Assembly: GCF_004005565.1 (NCBI RefSeq) | Contig: NZ_SADD01000001.1 | Location: 1-64,000, forward strand | DNA from: Lujinxingia sediminis | GTDB taxonomy: Bacteria > Myxococcota_A > Bradymonadia > Bradymonadales > Bradymonadaceae | DNA: 64,000 nt | Direction: 5' to 3' | Notes under the pieces: model-generated | Seen by the model: only the letters and a program-made list of their open reading frames with translations | Databases searched by the model: none | Told to the model about the DNA's origin: nothing | Shown: positions 55,892 through 64,000 of the stretch, in pieces | Position numbering within the stretch: the stretch's first letter is position 1 | Layout of the letters: each line of letters starts with the position of its first letter | Program-made: the position numbers and the translations under genes

Positions 55892-56406
55892 AACGAAAGC
55901 TCTTTATCGCCGTCGGCTCTCTGGCCGGTGTTCTGGTGTGTTTGATGCTGGTCAGCGCCTGCATGTGGCCGATGATCAATGTGGTGGAGACCGGTCAAAC
56001 ACCGGAGTACCCGGAGGTTCAGCCGGGCTATTACTCGACCGAGCCCGAGCGGATTCTGCGCGAATCGGCCGCCAGCGTTCAAGCCCTGGAGCGCTGGACG
56101 CTCGTCGAGCAGGATGAGGCCCGGCGCCAGCTTGCCGCCGAGCGACGCACTCGCCTGGGGTTTGTCGATGATATCACCATCCGCGTCGAGCCGGTCACCG
56201 AGTTTGTCAGCCAGGTCAACGTGCGCAGCGCCTCAAGGGTGGGCAAGGGGGACTTCGGTCAGAACGCCCGCAACATCGAGGAGTTCTTCACCGAACTCGA
56301 CCTGCGCCTGGGCTCCGTGAAGTTCGATCCCGGCGCCGATGGCGAGGCAGAAGATGCGGAGGCCGACAGCGAGCAATCGGGGGGAGGGGAGGGCGAAGCG
56401 CCCTGA
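55888..56406 (+). CDS. DUF1499 lipoprotein
   Basis: 172 residues, overlapping the ATPase stop by four bases (ATGA). Signal sequence with lipobox LVSAC (cysteine about 25). The DUF1499 signature, DDITIRVEPVTEFVSQVNVRSASRVGKGDFGQNARNIEEFFTEL (about 95-140), is clear, and the tail is acidic. Family function unknown; found in membranes of many proteobacteria. Co-transcription with the ATPase gene is likely. Confidence 0.85.
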   Translation: MKRKLFIAVGSLAGVLVCLMLVSACMWPMINVVETGQTPEYPEVQPGYYSTEPERILRESAASVQALERWTLVEQDEARRQLAAERRTRLGFVDDITIRVEPVTEFVSQVNVRSASRVGKGDFGQNARNIEEFFTELDLRLGSVKFDPGADGEAEDAEADSEQSGGGEGEAP

Positions 56407-56612
56407 GGTCTGCTGCCCTGAACGCAGCGCCGCAAGCGCCTGCCGAACCTGGTCAAAACGTACTCCGGATCCTGCGTGGCGTGGTGTGTTTACCGCGCTG
56501 TGCAAGCCGTAACGTTGCCCGCTGAGGGCTGTGGCACAACATTTGAAAGAAGGTGTGGGTGGGAGCGCCTCAGGGCGATGAAAGCTGGACGCGGTGAGAC
56601 GAGGGCAGTGGC

Positions 56613-57041
56613 ATGGGCAGACGACGGGCATCGGGAGCGGGGCGTCGCAACCTTCTTCAAACAGCTACGTTTGTGGCGATGATGGGCCTGGCTTCGCCGG
56701 CCTGGGCGTCGGGAGAGCTGGACGCGACCAGCGCTCTGGTAGTGCGCTACACCCTGATCGCCCTGGGGGTGGCAGTGCTCTTCGGCCTGGGGGCCAAACT
56801 GGCCCTGGAGTGCGCGCGCCTTGTTGGATGGATTCACCACGACCGCGTGATGCGTCTTCGCCGCGGGCTGCGCGTGAGCTTTGGCGCGAACTTCTTGCTG
56901 GCGGCCATCACTCCCTATCTCGCTTTGAATTTTGCGCTGGGCTCGGTGCTCACCTTCCTCTGTCTGGCGGCCTTGATGGTGGCCGCCTGGGCCTTTGGTG
57001 CCAGCCGTCAGCCGGAGGTGGAGCACGCCGGCGGAGTTTGA
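56613..57041 (+). CDS. membrane protein of unknown function
   Basis: 142 residues. Basic N-terminus (GRRRASGAGRRN), a first hydrophobic span ending ASPAWASG that may be a cleaved signal, then three membrane helices (about 45-68, 88-110, 112-132) with HHDRVMRLRRGLRVSFGANF between. No family recognised. Solo gene between the DUF1499 and oligopeptide-binding genes. Confidence 0.6.
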   Translation: MGRRRASGAGRRNLLQTATFVAMMGLASPAWASGELDATSALVVRYTLIALGVAVLFGLGAKLALECARLVGWIHHDRVMRLRRGLRVSFGANFLLAAITPYLALNFALGSVLTFLCLAALMVAAWAFGASRQPEVEHAGGV

Positions 57042-57181
57042 CCCCCGGCATCGCCCTGCGTATCTTCGAAGCTCGCGCACCCCGCGCGGCGCGCCCTCAA
57101 CCATGACAACGCGGGTTCTCTCAACCGGAGAGACCCGGCGAGTCCGGCGCCCGCCACCGTCCACGTTGCGAGTCTCCCTTC

Positions 57182-58792
57182 ATGCGCATCTCCCCGTTTC
57201 GCTTTGTGCGGCGCGCGCTTTTCCCGGTCGTGCTGCTGGCCTTCTGCCTCAGCTTAAGCGCCTGTCCTTCATGTTCGCAGCAGGTCGATGAGGGCGACGC
57301 CTTCGTGGTGATCCTCGACGCTTCGCCCAAAGGCCTCGATCCGCGTTTTGCGACCAGCGACTCCAGCGCCAAAATTGTCGGGCTTCTGCATGCCGGACTC
57401 GTCTCTCTCGATACCGCCAACGGCGACCGGGAACTGCGCCTGGCCCACACCATCGAGCAGACCTCACCGGTGCGTTATGAGGTCGAGCTGCGCGATGATA
57501 TCTACTTTCATGACGGCACCCCGGTGACCTCGGCCGACGTCGAATACACCTATATGGAACTCGACAGTGAGCTTGTGCGCTCCCCCTTTGCCGGTCTTAC
57601 GCGCCGCATTGAGCGCTTTGAGGTGCTCGATGAGCGTCGCTTTGTCATTACGCTCAAAGCGCCGCACGCCCCCTTTATGAGCGATATGGCGCTGGGAATT
57701 GTGCCGCGTCACCAGTGCGCTGGTTTTGAAGAATGCCCCGGCGCGCCGCTGGGCGCAGGCCCCTTTGCCTATGTGTCACAGCAGGGGGATATGCGCGTGG
57801 AGCTGCGCGCCTTCGACGACTATTTTGAGGGGCGGCCCTCCATCGATCGCCTCGTCTTCAAAGTCGTGCGTGACGATAACGCTCGCCTGCTCGCGCTGCT
57901 CGGTAATACCGCCGATCTTGTGCAGAACGCTGTCGCTCCGCTGATGCTCCCGGTGGTCGAAGACTCCGATCGCCTGGAGACGATGAGCACGCCCTCGTTC
58001 AAATACACCTACCTGGCCTTCAACCTGGAGCATGAGATCTTAAAAGATCTGCGTGTCCGGGAGGCGATTGCACATGCGATTGATCGTGAGGCGATCATTA
58101 AACATAAATTTCGTGGTGCGGCGCGCCTCTCCACCGGCATGCTCGCTCCGGAGCATTGGGCCTACGAGTCGAACGTGAAACGCTTTGACTTCGATCCGGA
58201 GCGCGCCCGACAGATCCTCGATGAAGCCGGCTACGCGCCGGGGCCCGACGGGGTGCGTTTTGAGCTGGATTTTAAGATCTCCGCCAGTAAGTTTCGCCGC
58301 TCCATGGCCGAGCTTATTGCCCAGCAGCTCGGCGAGGTGGGGATTGCTGTGCGGGTGCGCTCCTATGAGTGGGGCACGTTTTTTCATGACGTGCGCAGCC
58401 GTAACTTCGCGATGACCACCCTGCAGTGGCCCTCGGTACTGGAGCCCAGCCTCTACCGCTGGATCTTTCACTCCGACAACATTCCCTCGCCAGACAATCG
58501 CGCCGCCGGCGCCAACCGCGGTGCCTACCGCAACGCCCGCATCGACGAGCTGCTCGAAGCCGGCGACCGGGAGACCGACCCTGATAAGCGCCGCGCCATC
58601 TACAGCGAGGTGCAGCAGATTCTCGCGCGCGAGCTCCCCTACGTCTCACTCTGGCACGAAGACAATATCGCCGTGCTGCGTAAGGGCACCGAGCGGTATT
58701 ATACCACGCCCAACGCGCGTTTTGATGCGCTCAAGCAGGTGGTCCCCGCGCATAAAGCCAACATCCAGCCGACGCCAGAGGTGCAGCCATGA
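57182..58792 (+). CDS. oligopeptide-binding lipoprotein (SBP family 5)
   Basis: 536 residues. Lipobox LSAC at about 25-28. The body is a full extracellular solute-binding family 5 protein (OppA/DppA-like): LDPRFATSDSSAKIVGLLHAGLVSLD, LRDDIYFHDGTPVTSADVEYTYMEL, TYLAFNLEHEILKDLRVREAIAHAIDREAII, WGTFFHDVRSRNFAMTTLQWPS and a C-terminal ARELPYVSLWHEDNIAVL. It captures peptides or dipeptides and hands them to an ABC permease, but no permease genes are adjacent, so it may use a distant permease or act as a receptor. Confidence 0.93.
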   Translation: MRISPFRFVRRALFPVVLLAFCLSLSACPSCSQQVDEGDAFVVILDASPKGLDPRFATSDSSAKIVGLLHAGLVSLDTANGDRELRLAHTIEQTSPVRYEVELRDDIYFHDGTPVTSADVEYTYMELDSELVRSPFAGLTRRIERFEVLDERRFVITLKAPHAPFMSDMALGIVPRHQCAGFEECPGAPLGAGPFAYVSQQGDMRVELRAFDDYFEGRPSIDRLVFKVVRDDNARLLALLGNTADLVQNAVAPLMLPVVEDSDRLETMSTPSFKYTYLAFNLEHEILKDLRVREAIAHAIDREAIIKHKFRGAARLSTGMLAPEHWAYESNVKRFDFDPERARQILDEAGYAPGPDGVRFELDFKISASKFRRSMAELIAQQLGEVGIAVRVRSYEWGTFFHDVRSRNFAMTTLQWPSVLEPSLYRWIFHSDNIPSPDNRAAGANRGAYRNARIDELLEAGDRETDPDKRRAIYSEVQQILARELPYVSLWHEDNIAVLRKGTERYYTTPNARFDALKQVVPAHKANIQPTPEVQP

Positions 58793-59403
58793 GTCAGCCC
58801 ACCCCCGGTATGCCCCCGGGCAGCCTGGAGGACGCACCGAGCGTCGACACGACGCCTTCAGGCGCGCCGCCCGTCGACAAGAAAAACATGGCCCTCTCCA
58901 CGTTGATTGGCCTTGTTGTCGGGGTGTTGCTGGTGGTCAACGCCTGGAACCTCTGGGGGCCCACCGCCGGGCTGCGCTCCGGCCAGCCCGCGCCAGATCT
59001 TGCGTTGCCGATGCTGGGTACCGGTGAGGTCGTGGACCTTCAGGATTACCGCGGTCAGGTGGTGCTCATCGACTTCTGGGCCACCTGGTGCCCGCCCTGC
59101 CGCGAGCAGATGCCGACGCTGCAGCGCCTGGCCGATGATCCGGAGTTTGAGGCGGCGGTGCTCTCGGTAAACACCGATGATCCCACCGCGGATCGCGAAG
59201 CTCTGGTGGAGACCTACCTCGACTACAATGGCTTGACGCTGCCCACACTCCTTGATGAAGGGCCGGTCCGGGCGCGCTTTAAGGTGCGGGCGGTACCCAC
59301 CCTTGTGGTCGTGGACGCGCAGGGACGTGTGGTCACATCGAGCTCCGGGCTGCACTCGGAGGCTGATCTGCGGGCGTTCGCTGCAGAGGCCGCCGCGCAG
59401 TGA
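58789..59403 (+). CDS. TlpA-like membrane-anchored thioredoxin
   Basis: 204 residues. Overlaps the binding-protein stop by four bases (ATGA). N-terminal anchor (about 33-52), then a thioredoxin/AhpC-TSA fold with the active site WATWCPPCREQM (about 98-109, CPPC) and GLTLPTLLDEG..., RAVPTLVVVDAQGRVV. Reduces or forms disulfides in the periplasm, typically for cytochrome c maturation or substrate repair. Confidence 0.92.
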   Translation: MSQPTPGMPPGSLEDAPSVDTTPSGAPPVDKKNMALSTLIGLVVGVLLVVNAWNLWGPTAGLRSGQPAPDLALPMLGTGEVVDLQDYRGQVVLIDFWATWCPPCREQMPTLQRLADDPEFEAAVLSVNTDDPTADREALVETYLDYNGLTLPTLLDEGPVRARFKVRAVPTLVVVDAQGRVVTSSSGLHSEADLRAFAAEAAAQ

Positions 59404-59570
59404 TGCATGGCGCGCCGCGTCATCTTTTCTTCAGTTTGGGGGGCAAAACGCGCGATCTACCCCATATTTCGCGCCTTTGCGGGCGATATCGCCTTTATCC
59501 AGGGGAAGGTGTGGGTTAGTCTGATGGTTACCAGATCACAAACGCAGACCCCCCCGTGGAGTTCGTCGCA

Positions 59571-61514
59571 ATGGGTGAACACGACGTCAAAGGCATGGTC
59601 GGTGGAGAGCAACTCCGCCACTTTATGCGCCGCTTGTTGGGCGATGTTCGAGCGCTGGAGAAGATGCTCGATGAGGGCATGATCGAGAGCGGCATTCGTC
59701 GCATCGGTGCCGAGCAGGAGCTCTTTTTGCTCGACAGCTCCTATCGCCCCGCACCGCTTGCGATGCGCGCGCTGGAGCGACTTAACGATAAGCGCTTCAC
59801 CACCGAGCTCGCGCAGTTCAACCTGGAGTTCAACCTCGAGCCCCGCATCTTCGGCGACGACTGCCTGGGCAAGATGGAAGACGACATCGTCGAGCTCGTC
59901 GATAAGGTCCGCCAGGTGCTGGCCGAGGATAAGGGCCATGTGGCCCTGGCCGGCATTTTGCCCACCCTGCAGAAGAGCGACCTGGGGCTGGACTCGATGA
60001 CGCCCAACCCCCGCTACCGCGTCCTCAATGATGCGTTGAGCCGGCTGCGCGGCGGCGACTACGAGTTCTACATCAAGGGCCAGGATGAGTTCATCGTCAA
60101 ACACGACTCGGTGATGCTTGAGGCTTGCAACACGTCCTTCCAGGTGCATTTTCAGGTAGGGCCGGACGAGTTCGCCAAGCTCTACAACGTGGCGCAGGTC
60201 GTCGCCGCGCCGGTCACAGCGCTGGCGGCCAACAGCCCGCTGCTCTTCGGGAAGCGCCTCTGGCATGAGACGCGCATCGCGCTCCTGGAGCAGTCGATCG
60301 ATACCCGGCCTACCCGCCACCATATGCGCGATCTCAACCCCCGGGTGACCTTTGGCACGAAGTGGATCGATGACTCGGTGCTGGAGATCTTCCGCGAAGA
60401 TATCGCCCGCTTCCGCCTGCTCTTTGCCACCGAGCTTGACGAAGATCCTTTTGAGGCGCTGGCCGCAGGCCGCGTGCCAGGGCTCAAGGCGCTGTGCTTG
60501 CATAACGGGACGGTCTACCGCTGGAATCGCCCCTGCTACGGCATCAGCGAGGGGCGGCCGCACCTGCGCATCGAGAACCGTGTGCTCCCGGCCGGTCCCA
60601 CCCCTGCCGACGAGGTGGCCAACGCGGCCTTCTGGTTCGGGATGATGGCCGGCGTCGTCGACGCCTACGGCGATATGCGCGAGAAGATGAACTTCGATGA
60701 TGCGCGTCACAACTTCTTTGCGGCCGCACGCCACGGGCTTGACGCCCCGATGACCTGGCTCGACGGGAAGTCGGGCACCGTGCGCGAAGTCATCGAATCG
60801 ACGCTTTTGCCACTCTCCCGCGAGGCGCTCACTCGCCATGGCATTCGCCAGCAGGACGTCGACCGCTACATGGGCATCATCGAAGAGCGCGTTAGCACGC
60901 GGCGCACCGGCGCAAGCTGGCTTTTGCAGTCCTACGGGGAGCTCGGAAGCAGTCTGACGGCCGGCGAAAAACTCAGCGCCCTGACCGCCGCCACCGTGCG
61001 CCGCCAGGAGGCCAACGAGCCCGTGCACACCTGGCCGCTGGCCTCGGTTAAGGAGCGCACCACCTGGCGCGACAACTACCTGAAAGTCTCCCAGTACATG
61101 ACCACCGATCTGATCACGGTGAACGACGGGGAGCTCATCGATCTGGTGGCCAGCGTGATGGACTGGCAGCACCTGCGTCATGTGCCCGTTGAGGATAACG
61201 AGCATCGTCTGGTGGGACTTGTGACGCGTCGCACGATGATGCGACTTCTGGGCAGCGGCGCGCTGCGCGATGAGGAGCCAGTGCCGGTGAGCCAGATCAT
61301 GGAGCGCGACGTGATCACGGTCACTCCCGATACGCTCACCCTGGATGCGATCCGCATCATGGGCGAAAAACGCATCTCCTGTCTGCCGGTGGTCGACGGG
61401 GAGAAGCTCGTGGGGATCATCACCGAGCGCGACTTTATGGACATCGCCCGCGATCTTCTTGCCGATAAGCTCCGCGGTGAGGAGCCGCCCGCGGAGGCGC
61501 AGGCTGCCGAGTAG
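59571..61514 (+). CDS. glutamate-cysteine ligase family (GCS2) fused to CBS domains
   Basis: 647 residues from ATG 59571 (GGAG nine bases before; GTG 59556 possible). Residues about 1-470 are a GCS2-type domain: IGAEQELFLLD, LAQFNLEFNLEP, SFQVHFQVG, VTALAANSPLLFGKRLWHETRIALLEQS and RPHLRIENRVLPAGPTPADEVANAAFWFG, matching the YbdK/EgtA group. The C-terminal 140 residues hold a CBS pair (VSQYMTTDLITVNDGELIDLVASVMDWQHLRHVPVEDNEHRLVGL, and VSQIMERDVITVTPDTLTLDAIRIMGEKRISCLPVV). The fusion suggests nucleotide regulation of a glutamate-amine ligase. Substrate not clear. Confidence 0.85.
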   Translation: MGEHDVKGMVGGEQLRHFMRRLLGDVRALEKMLDEGMIESGIRRIGAEQELFLLDSSYRPAPLAMRALERLNDKRFTTELAQFNLEFNLEPRIFGDDCLGKMEDDIVELVDKVRQVLAEDKGHVALAGILPTLQKSDLGLDSMTPNPRYRVLNDALSRLRGGDYEFYIKGQDEFIVKHDSVMLEACNTSFQVHFQVGPDEFAKLYNVAQVVAAPVTALAANSPLLFGKRLWHETRIALLEQSIDTRPTRHHMRDLNPRVTFGTKWIDDSVLEIFREDIARFRLLFATELDEDPFEALAAGRVPGLKALCLHNGTVYRWNRPCYGISEGRPHLRIENRVLPAGPTPADEVANAAFWFGMMAGVVDAYGDMREKMNFDDARHNFFAAARHGLDAPMTWLDGKSGTVREVIESTLLPLSREALTRHGIRQQDVDRYMGIIEERVSTRRTGASWLLQSYGELGSSLTAGEKLSALTAATVRRQEANEPVHTWPLASVKERTTWRDNYLKVSQYMTTDLITVNDGELIDLVASVMDWQHLRHVPVEDNEHRLVGLVTRRTMMRLLGSGALRDEEPVPVSQIMERDVITVTPDTLTLDAIRIMGEKRISCLPVVDGEKLVGIITERDFMDIARDLLADKLRGEEPPAEAQAAE

Positions 61515-61813
61515 CTGCGCGCGGTGTGAGAAGGTCGAGCGGAGCGCGATGTGGGCGCTCTTTGAGGCGGTCGAGCGGAGCTCGATCGCCTCTTTTTATT
61601 CAACCGTGCTGGACGATCGTCGCGTTCGTGCATGCAGACTCTAAGCCTCATGTCGATGCGACTTTCCATGCCTACGCGATCGTTTCTCGCCGGCTCTATG
61701 GAGAGTTCCTCCGGGTCCTTTACGCTCCTTAAGGCCGGGGAGTATCATCCGCGCCGTTGCCGAGAGGCACCGCATTCCGATGAGTTTTCCGTGATTTTTG
61801 CCAGGTTTTGCCG
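61515..61813. other. intergenic region between GCS2-CBS and dnaE
   Basis: About 300 bases, no gene. Contains two copies of GGTCGAGCGGAGC (61533 and 61569 areas) and a terminator, then the dnaE leader, where no strong ribosome-binding site is visible before ATG 61814. Confidence 0.55.
61564..61597 (+). terminator. rho-independent terminator before dnaE
   Basis: GAGGCG, G, TCGAGC, loop GGA, GCTCGA, T, CGCCTC, then TTTTT. Ends the GCS2-CBS transcript. Confidence 0.75.
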
Positions 61814-64000
61814 ATGTCTGACTTCGTTCACCTGCACGTCCACACCCAGTACAGCCTCCTCGACGGGGCGATCCGCATCCCGAAGTTGATGAGCCGCGTT
61901 GCCGAGCAGGGCATGAGCGCGGTGGCCATGACCGATCATGGCAATATGTACGGGGCGGTGGACTTCCAGAAGGCGGCGAAGAAGGCCGGCGTCAAATCGA
62001 TCATCGGCGTTGAGATGTACATGACATCTCACCCCTACGAAGAGTCCAAAGAGCCCAAGAGCTACCACCTGACGCTGCTGGCGCAGAACCTCACCGGCTA
62101 CCAAAACCTGATGTACCTCAACTCGATGGGCTGGCTACATGGCCAGCACCCGCGCACCGGTCTGCCGCGCATCGACTTTGAGCTTTTGGCCGAGCGCAAC
62201 GAGGGCATCATCTGCCTCTCCGGTGACCTGGGCGGGGAGGTCAACCAGCACATCCTTCGCGGCGATATGGACGCCGCCCGCGAGGCGGCCGCGCGCTACC
62301 GCGAGGTCTTTGGCAAGGAGCGCTATTACCTGGAAGTCATGGACAACGCGCTCCCCGAGCAGCGCAAATGCACCCAGGCGATGGTGGAGATCGGGCGCGA
62401 GCTCGATATTGAGCTCGTCGCAACCAACGACTGCCACTACCTCGATCGCGAAGATGCCCGCGCCCACGCTGTGCTCATGTGCATTCAGCTGGGCAAGACC
62501 GTCGACATCGATCGCATCATGGAGCATGGCGTCGATCAGCTCTATGTGCGCAGCGCCGAGGAGATGTACGAGGCCTTTGCCGACATCCCGCGGGCCTGTG
62601 AGAACACCGTTCGCATCGCCGAGATGTGCGACCTGGAGATCCCGCTGGGCGAGGTCTTCTTGCCGCAGTACGACGTGCCTCAGTCCTTTCGTGACGAGCA
62701 TGAGGGGGCAGACAGCAAGACGATCATCCATGAGTATTTCCGCCATGTCGCTCGTCAGGGGCTTGGGGAGCGTTATGCGGAGTTCGACGCCCTGGGCGTG
62801 AGCTACGACCGCCAGGAGTACGACGAGCGCCTGGAGGTGGAGATCGGCATCATCTGCCAGATGGACTTCCCCGGGTACTTCCTGATCGTGTGGGACTTCA
62901 TCGCCTGGTCGCACGAGCATGATATCCCGGTGGGTCCGGGACGTGGCTCCGGTGCCGGGAGTCTGGTGGCGTATGCGATGCGCATCACCGACATCGACCC
63001 GATGCCCTATGATCTTCTCTTTGAGCGTTTCCTCAACCCGGAGCGCGTCTCGATGCCGGACTTCGACATCGACTTCTGCATGAACCGCCGCGGGGAGGTC
63101 ATCGACTATGTGACCGAGAAGTACGGCTACCATAACGTCGGTCAGATCGTGACCTACGGTCAGCTCAAGGCACGTGCGGCGATCAAGGATGTGGGGCGTG
63201 CGCTCAACTTCAGCTACGGGGAGACCGACCGCCTGGCCAAACTTGTGCCCGACGTGCTCGGGATCTCGTTGCAGGAGTCGCTCGACCAGGAAAAACGCCT
63301 GCGTGATATGTGCGAGGAAGATGAGCGGGTCGATACCCTCTTTGACATCGCGCTCTCTTTGGAGAACCTCAACCGCCAGGCGGGTATGCACGCCGCCGGG
63401 ATCGTGATCTCCGAGACGCCGCTCTGGGATTTTGTTCCGATCTGCCGCGGTGCCAACGGCGAACTTGTCACCCAGTACGCCAAAAACGAGGTCGAAGAGG
63501 CCGGGCTGGTCAAGTTCGACTTCCTGGGGCTGAAGACGCTTACGGTGCTGCAGGACGCCATCAAGCTCATCAATCAGCAGCGTGAAGCCCGCGGCGAAGA
63601 GCGTTTTGATCTCAACGCGATCCCTCTCGATGATCCGGAGGTCTTCAGGCTGATCTCCGCCGGTAACACCACCGGCGTCTTCCAGCTGGAATCCTCGGGC
63701 TTCCAGGAGCTTCTGAAGAAGCTCAAGCCCAACTGCTTTGAAGACATCATCGCCGCAGTGGCGCTCTACCGCCCGGGGCCGCTGGGAAGCGGCATGGTCG
63801 ATGACTTCATCGACCGCAAGCACGGCCGCAAGCAGGTCGAGTACCCGCATGCCTGGCTCGAAGATGTGCTCAAGCCCACCTACGGGGTCATGGTCTACCA
63901 GGAGCAGGTCATGAAGACCGCCCAGGTCATGGCCGGCTACTCGCTGGGGGGCGCCGACCTGCTGCGCCGTGCCATGGGCAAGAAGAAGCCCGAGGTCATG
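61814..64000 (+). CDS. dnaE: DNA polymerase III alpha subunit, 5' part
   Basis: 729 codons visible, cut by the window end. N-terminal PHP domain (HLHVHTQYSLLDGAIRIPKLM, TDHGNMYGAVDFQKAA, CHYLDREDARAHAVLMCIQLGK), then the catalytic core: GPGRGSGAGSLVAYAMRITDIDPMPYDLLFERFLNPERVSMPDFDIDFCMNRRGEVIDYVTEKYG, which includes the catalytic aspartates of PDFDIDF, and QMHAAGIVIS-type region GMHAAGIVIS. The polymerising subunit of the chromosomal replicase. Confidence 0.98.
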   Translation, partial: MSDFVHLHVHTQYSLLDGAIRIPKLMSRVAEQGMSAVAMTDHGNMYGAVDFQKAAKKAGVKSIIGVEMYMTSHPYEESKEPKSYHLTLLAQNLTGYQNLMYLNSMGWLHGQHPRTGLPRIDFELLAERNEGIICLSGDLGGEVNQHILRGDMDAAREAAARYREVFGKERYYLEVMDNALPEQRKCTQAMVEIGRELDIELVATNDCHYLDREDARAHAVLMCIQLGKTVDIDRIMEHGVDQLYVRSAEEMYEAFADIPRACENTVRIAEMCDLEIPLGEVFLPQYDVPQSFRDEHEGADSKTIIHEYFRHVARQGLGERYAEFDALGVSYDRQEYDERLEVEIGIICQMDFPGYFLIVWDFIAWSHEHDIPVGPGRGSGAGSLVAYAMRITDIDPMPYDLLFERFLNPERVSMPDFDIDFCMNRRGEVIDYVTEKYGYHNVGQIVTYGQLKARAAIKDVGRALNFSYGETDRLAKLVPDVLGISLQESLDQEKRLRDMCEEDERVDTLFDIALSLENLNRQAGMHAAGIVISETPLWDFVPICRGANGELVTQYAKNEVEEAGLVKFDFLGLKTLTVLQDAIKLINQQREARGEERFDLNAIPLDDPEVFRLISAGNTTGVFQLESSGFQELLKKLKPNCFEDIIAAVALYRPGPLGSGMVDDFIDRKHGRKQVEYPHAWLEDVLKPTYGVMVYQEQVMKTAQVMAGYSLGGADLLRRAMGKKKPEVM

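Overview
The window looks like a stretch of chromosome from a high-GC Gram-negative bacterium of the myxobacteria/Bradymonadales type (the old Deltaproteobacteria). This is an inference from gene content: Ser/Thr kinases of bacterial predator style (one with PEGA repeats), paired DUF1552/DUF1592 proteins, MJ0042 zinc-ribbon membrane proteins, many lipoproteins with clear lipoboxes, an AtpE with a cleavable leader, and an injectisome-type secretion locus. No rRNA, tRNA, IS element, prophage or CRISPR array was seen.

Layout. 1-3,250: two small genes (a lipoprotein and a Spo0M/arrestin-like protein) in repeat-rich DNA. 3,259-9,436: metallophosphoesterase, an XPB-type helicase, a four-helix membrane protein, a lipoprotein, and a Ser/Thr kinase translationally coupled to a RimK-like ATP-grasp ligase. 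9,843-18,277: a receiver protein, valyl-tRNA synthetase, a SprT-like protein, a tetraheme lipoprotein with a degenerate phosphoesterase domain, and a large unknown gene broken at a run of twelve C. 18,305-24,642: NtrB/NtrC-type pair, prepilin peptidase, a membrane protein, and a REC-GAF-HD-GYP regulator. 24,757-30,474: an ECF sigma factor with its own probable promoter, gyrA, then atpZ-atpI-atpB-atpE without the F1 genes. 30,726-33,848: two tandem zinc-ribbon/GYF-like/TM/TPR proteins resembling the gliding protein GltJ/AgmX. 33,894-35,867: thpR and cinA. 36,009-44,244: PEGA kinase followed by a compact type III secretion locus (sctI, J, K-like, L, N, O), an unknown gene and a Crp-like regulator. 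44,441-49,846: membrane protein, hflK-hflC, hrpB, a His-rich metal-binding protein. 49,938-50,488: a dense array of 23 short palindromic repeats. 50,493-64,000: DUF1552/DUF1592 pair, PilB/GspE ATPase with a DUF1499 lipoprotein, an orphan oligopeptide-binding lipoprotein coupled to a TlpA-like thioredoxin, a GCS2-CBS fusion, and the 5' part of dnaE, cut by the window end.

How it fits together. Three items stand out. First, the type III locus holds inner rod, inner ring, sorting platform, ATPase and stalk, but no export gate, secretin or needle, so it must work with genes elsewhere. It ends in a regulator with a Crp-type helix-turn-helix. Second, a family of 11-bp imperfect palindromes, GACC-NNN-GGTC, fills several intergenic regions at 22, 23 or 34 bp spacing and matches no repeat class I know. 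Third, a contingency-like C12 tract breaks an otherwise intact 577-codon gene. Membrane energetics (F0 genes with Q/E/S/Y residues of a sodium-type c-ring), surface motility parts (PilD, PilB, GltJ-like proteins) and phospho-signalling suggest a motile, surface-active, possibly predatory lifestyle; that last step is inference.
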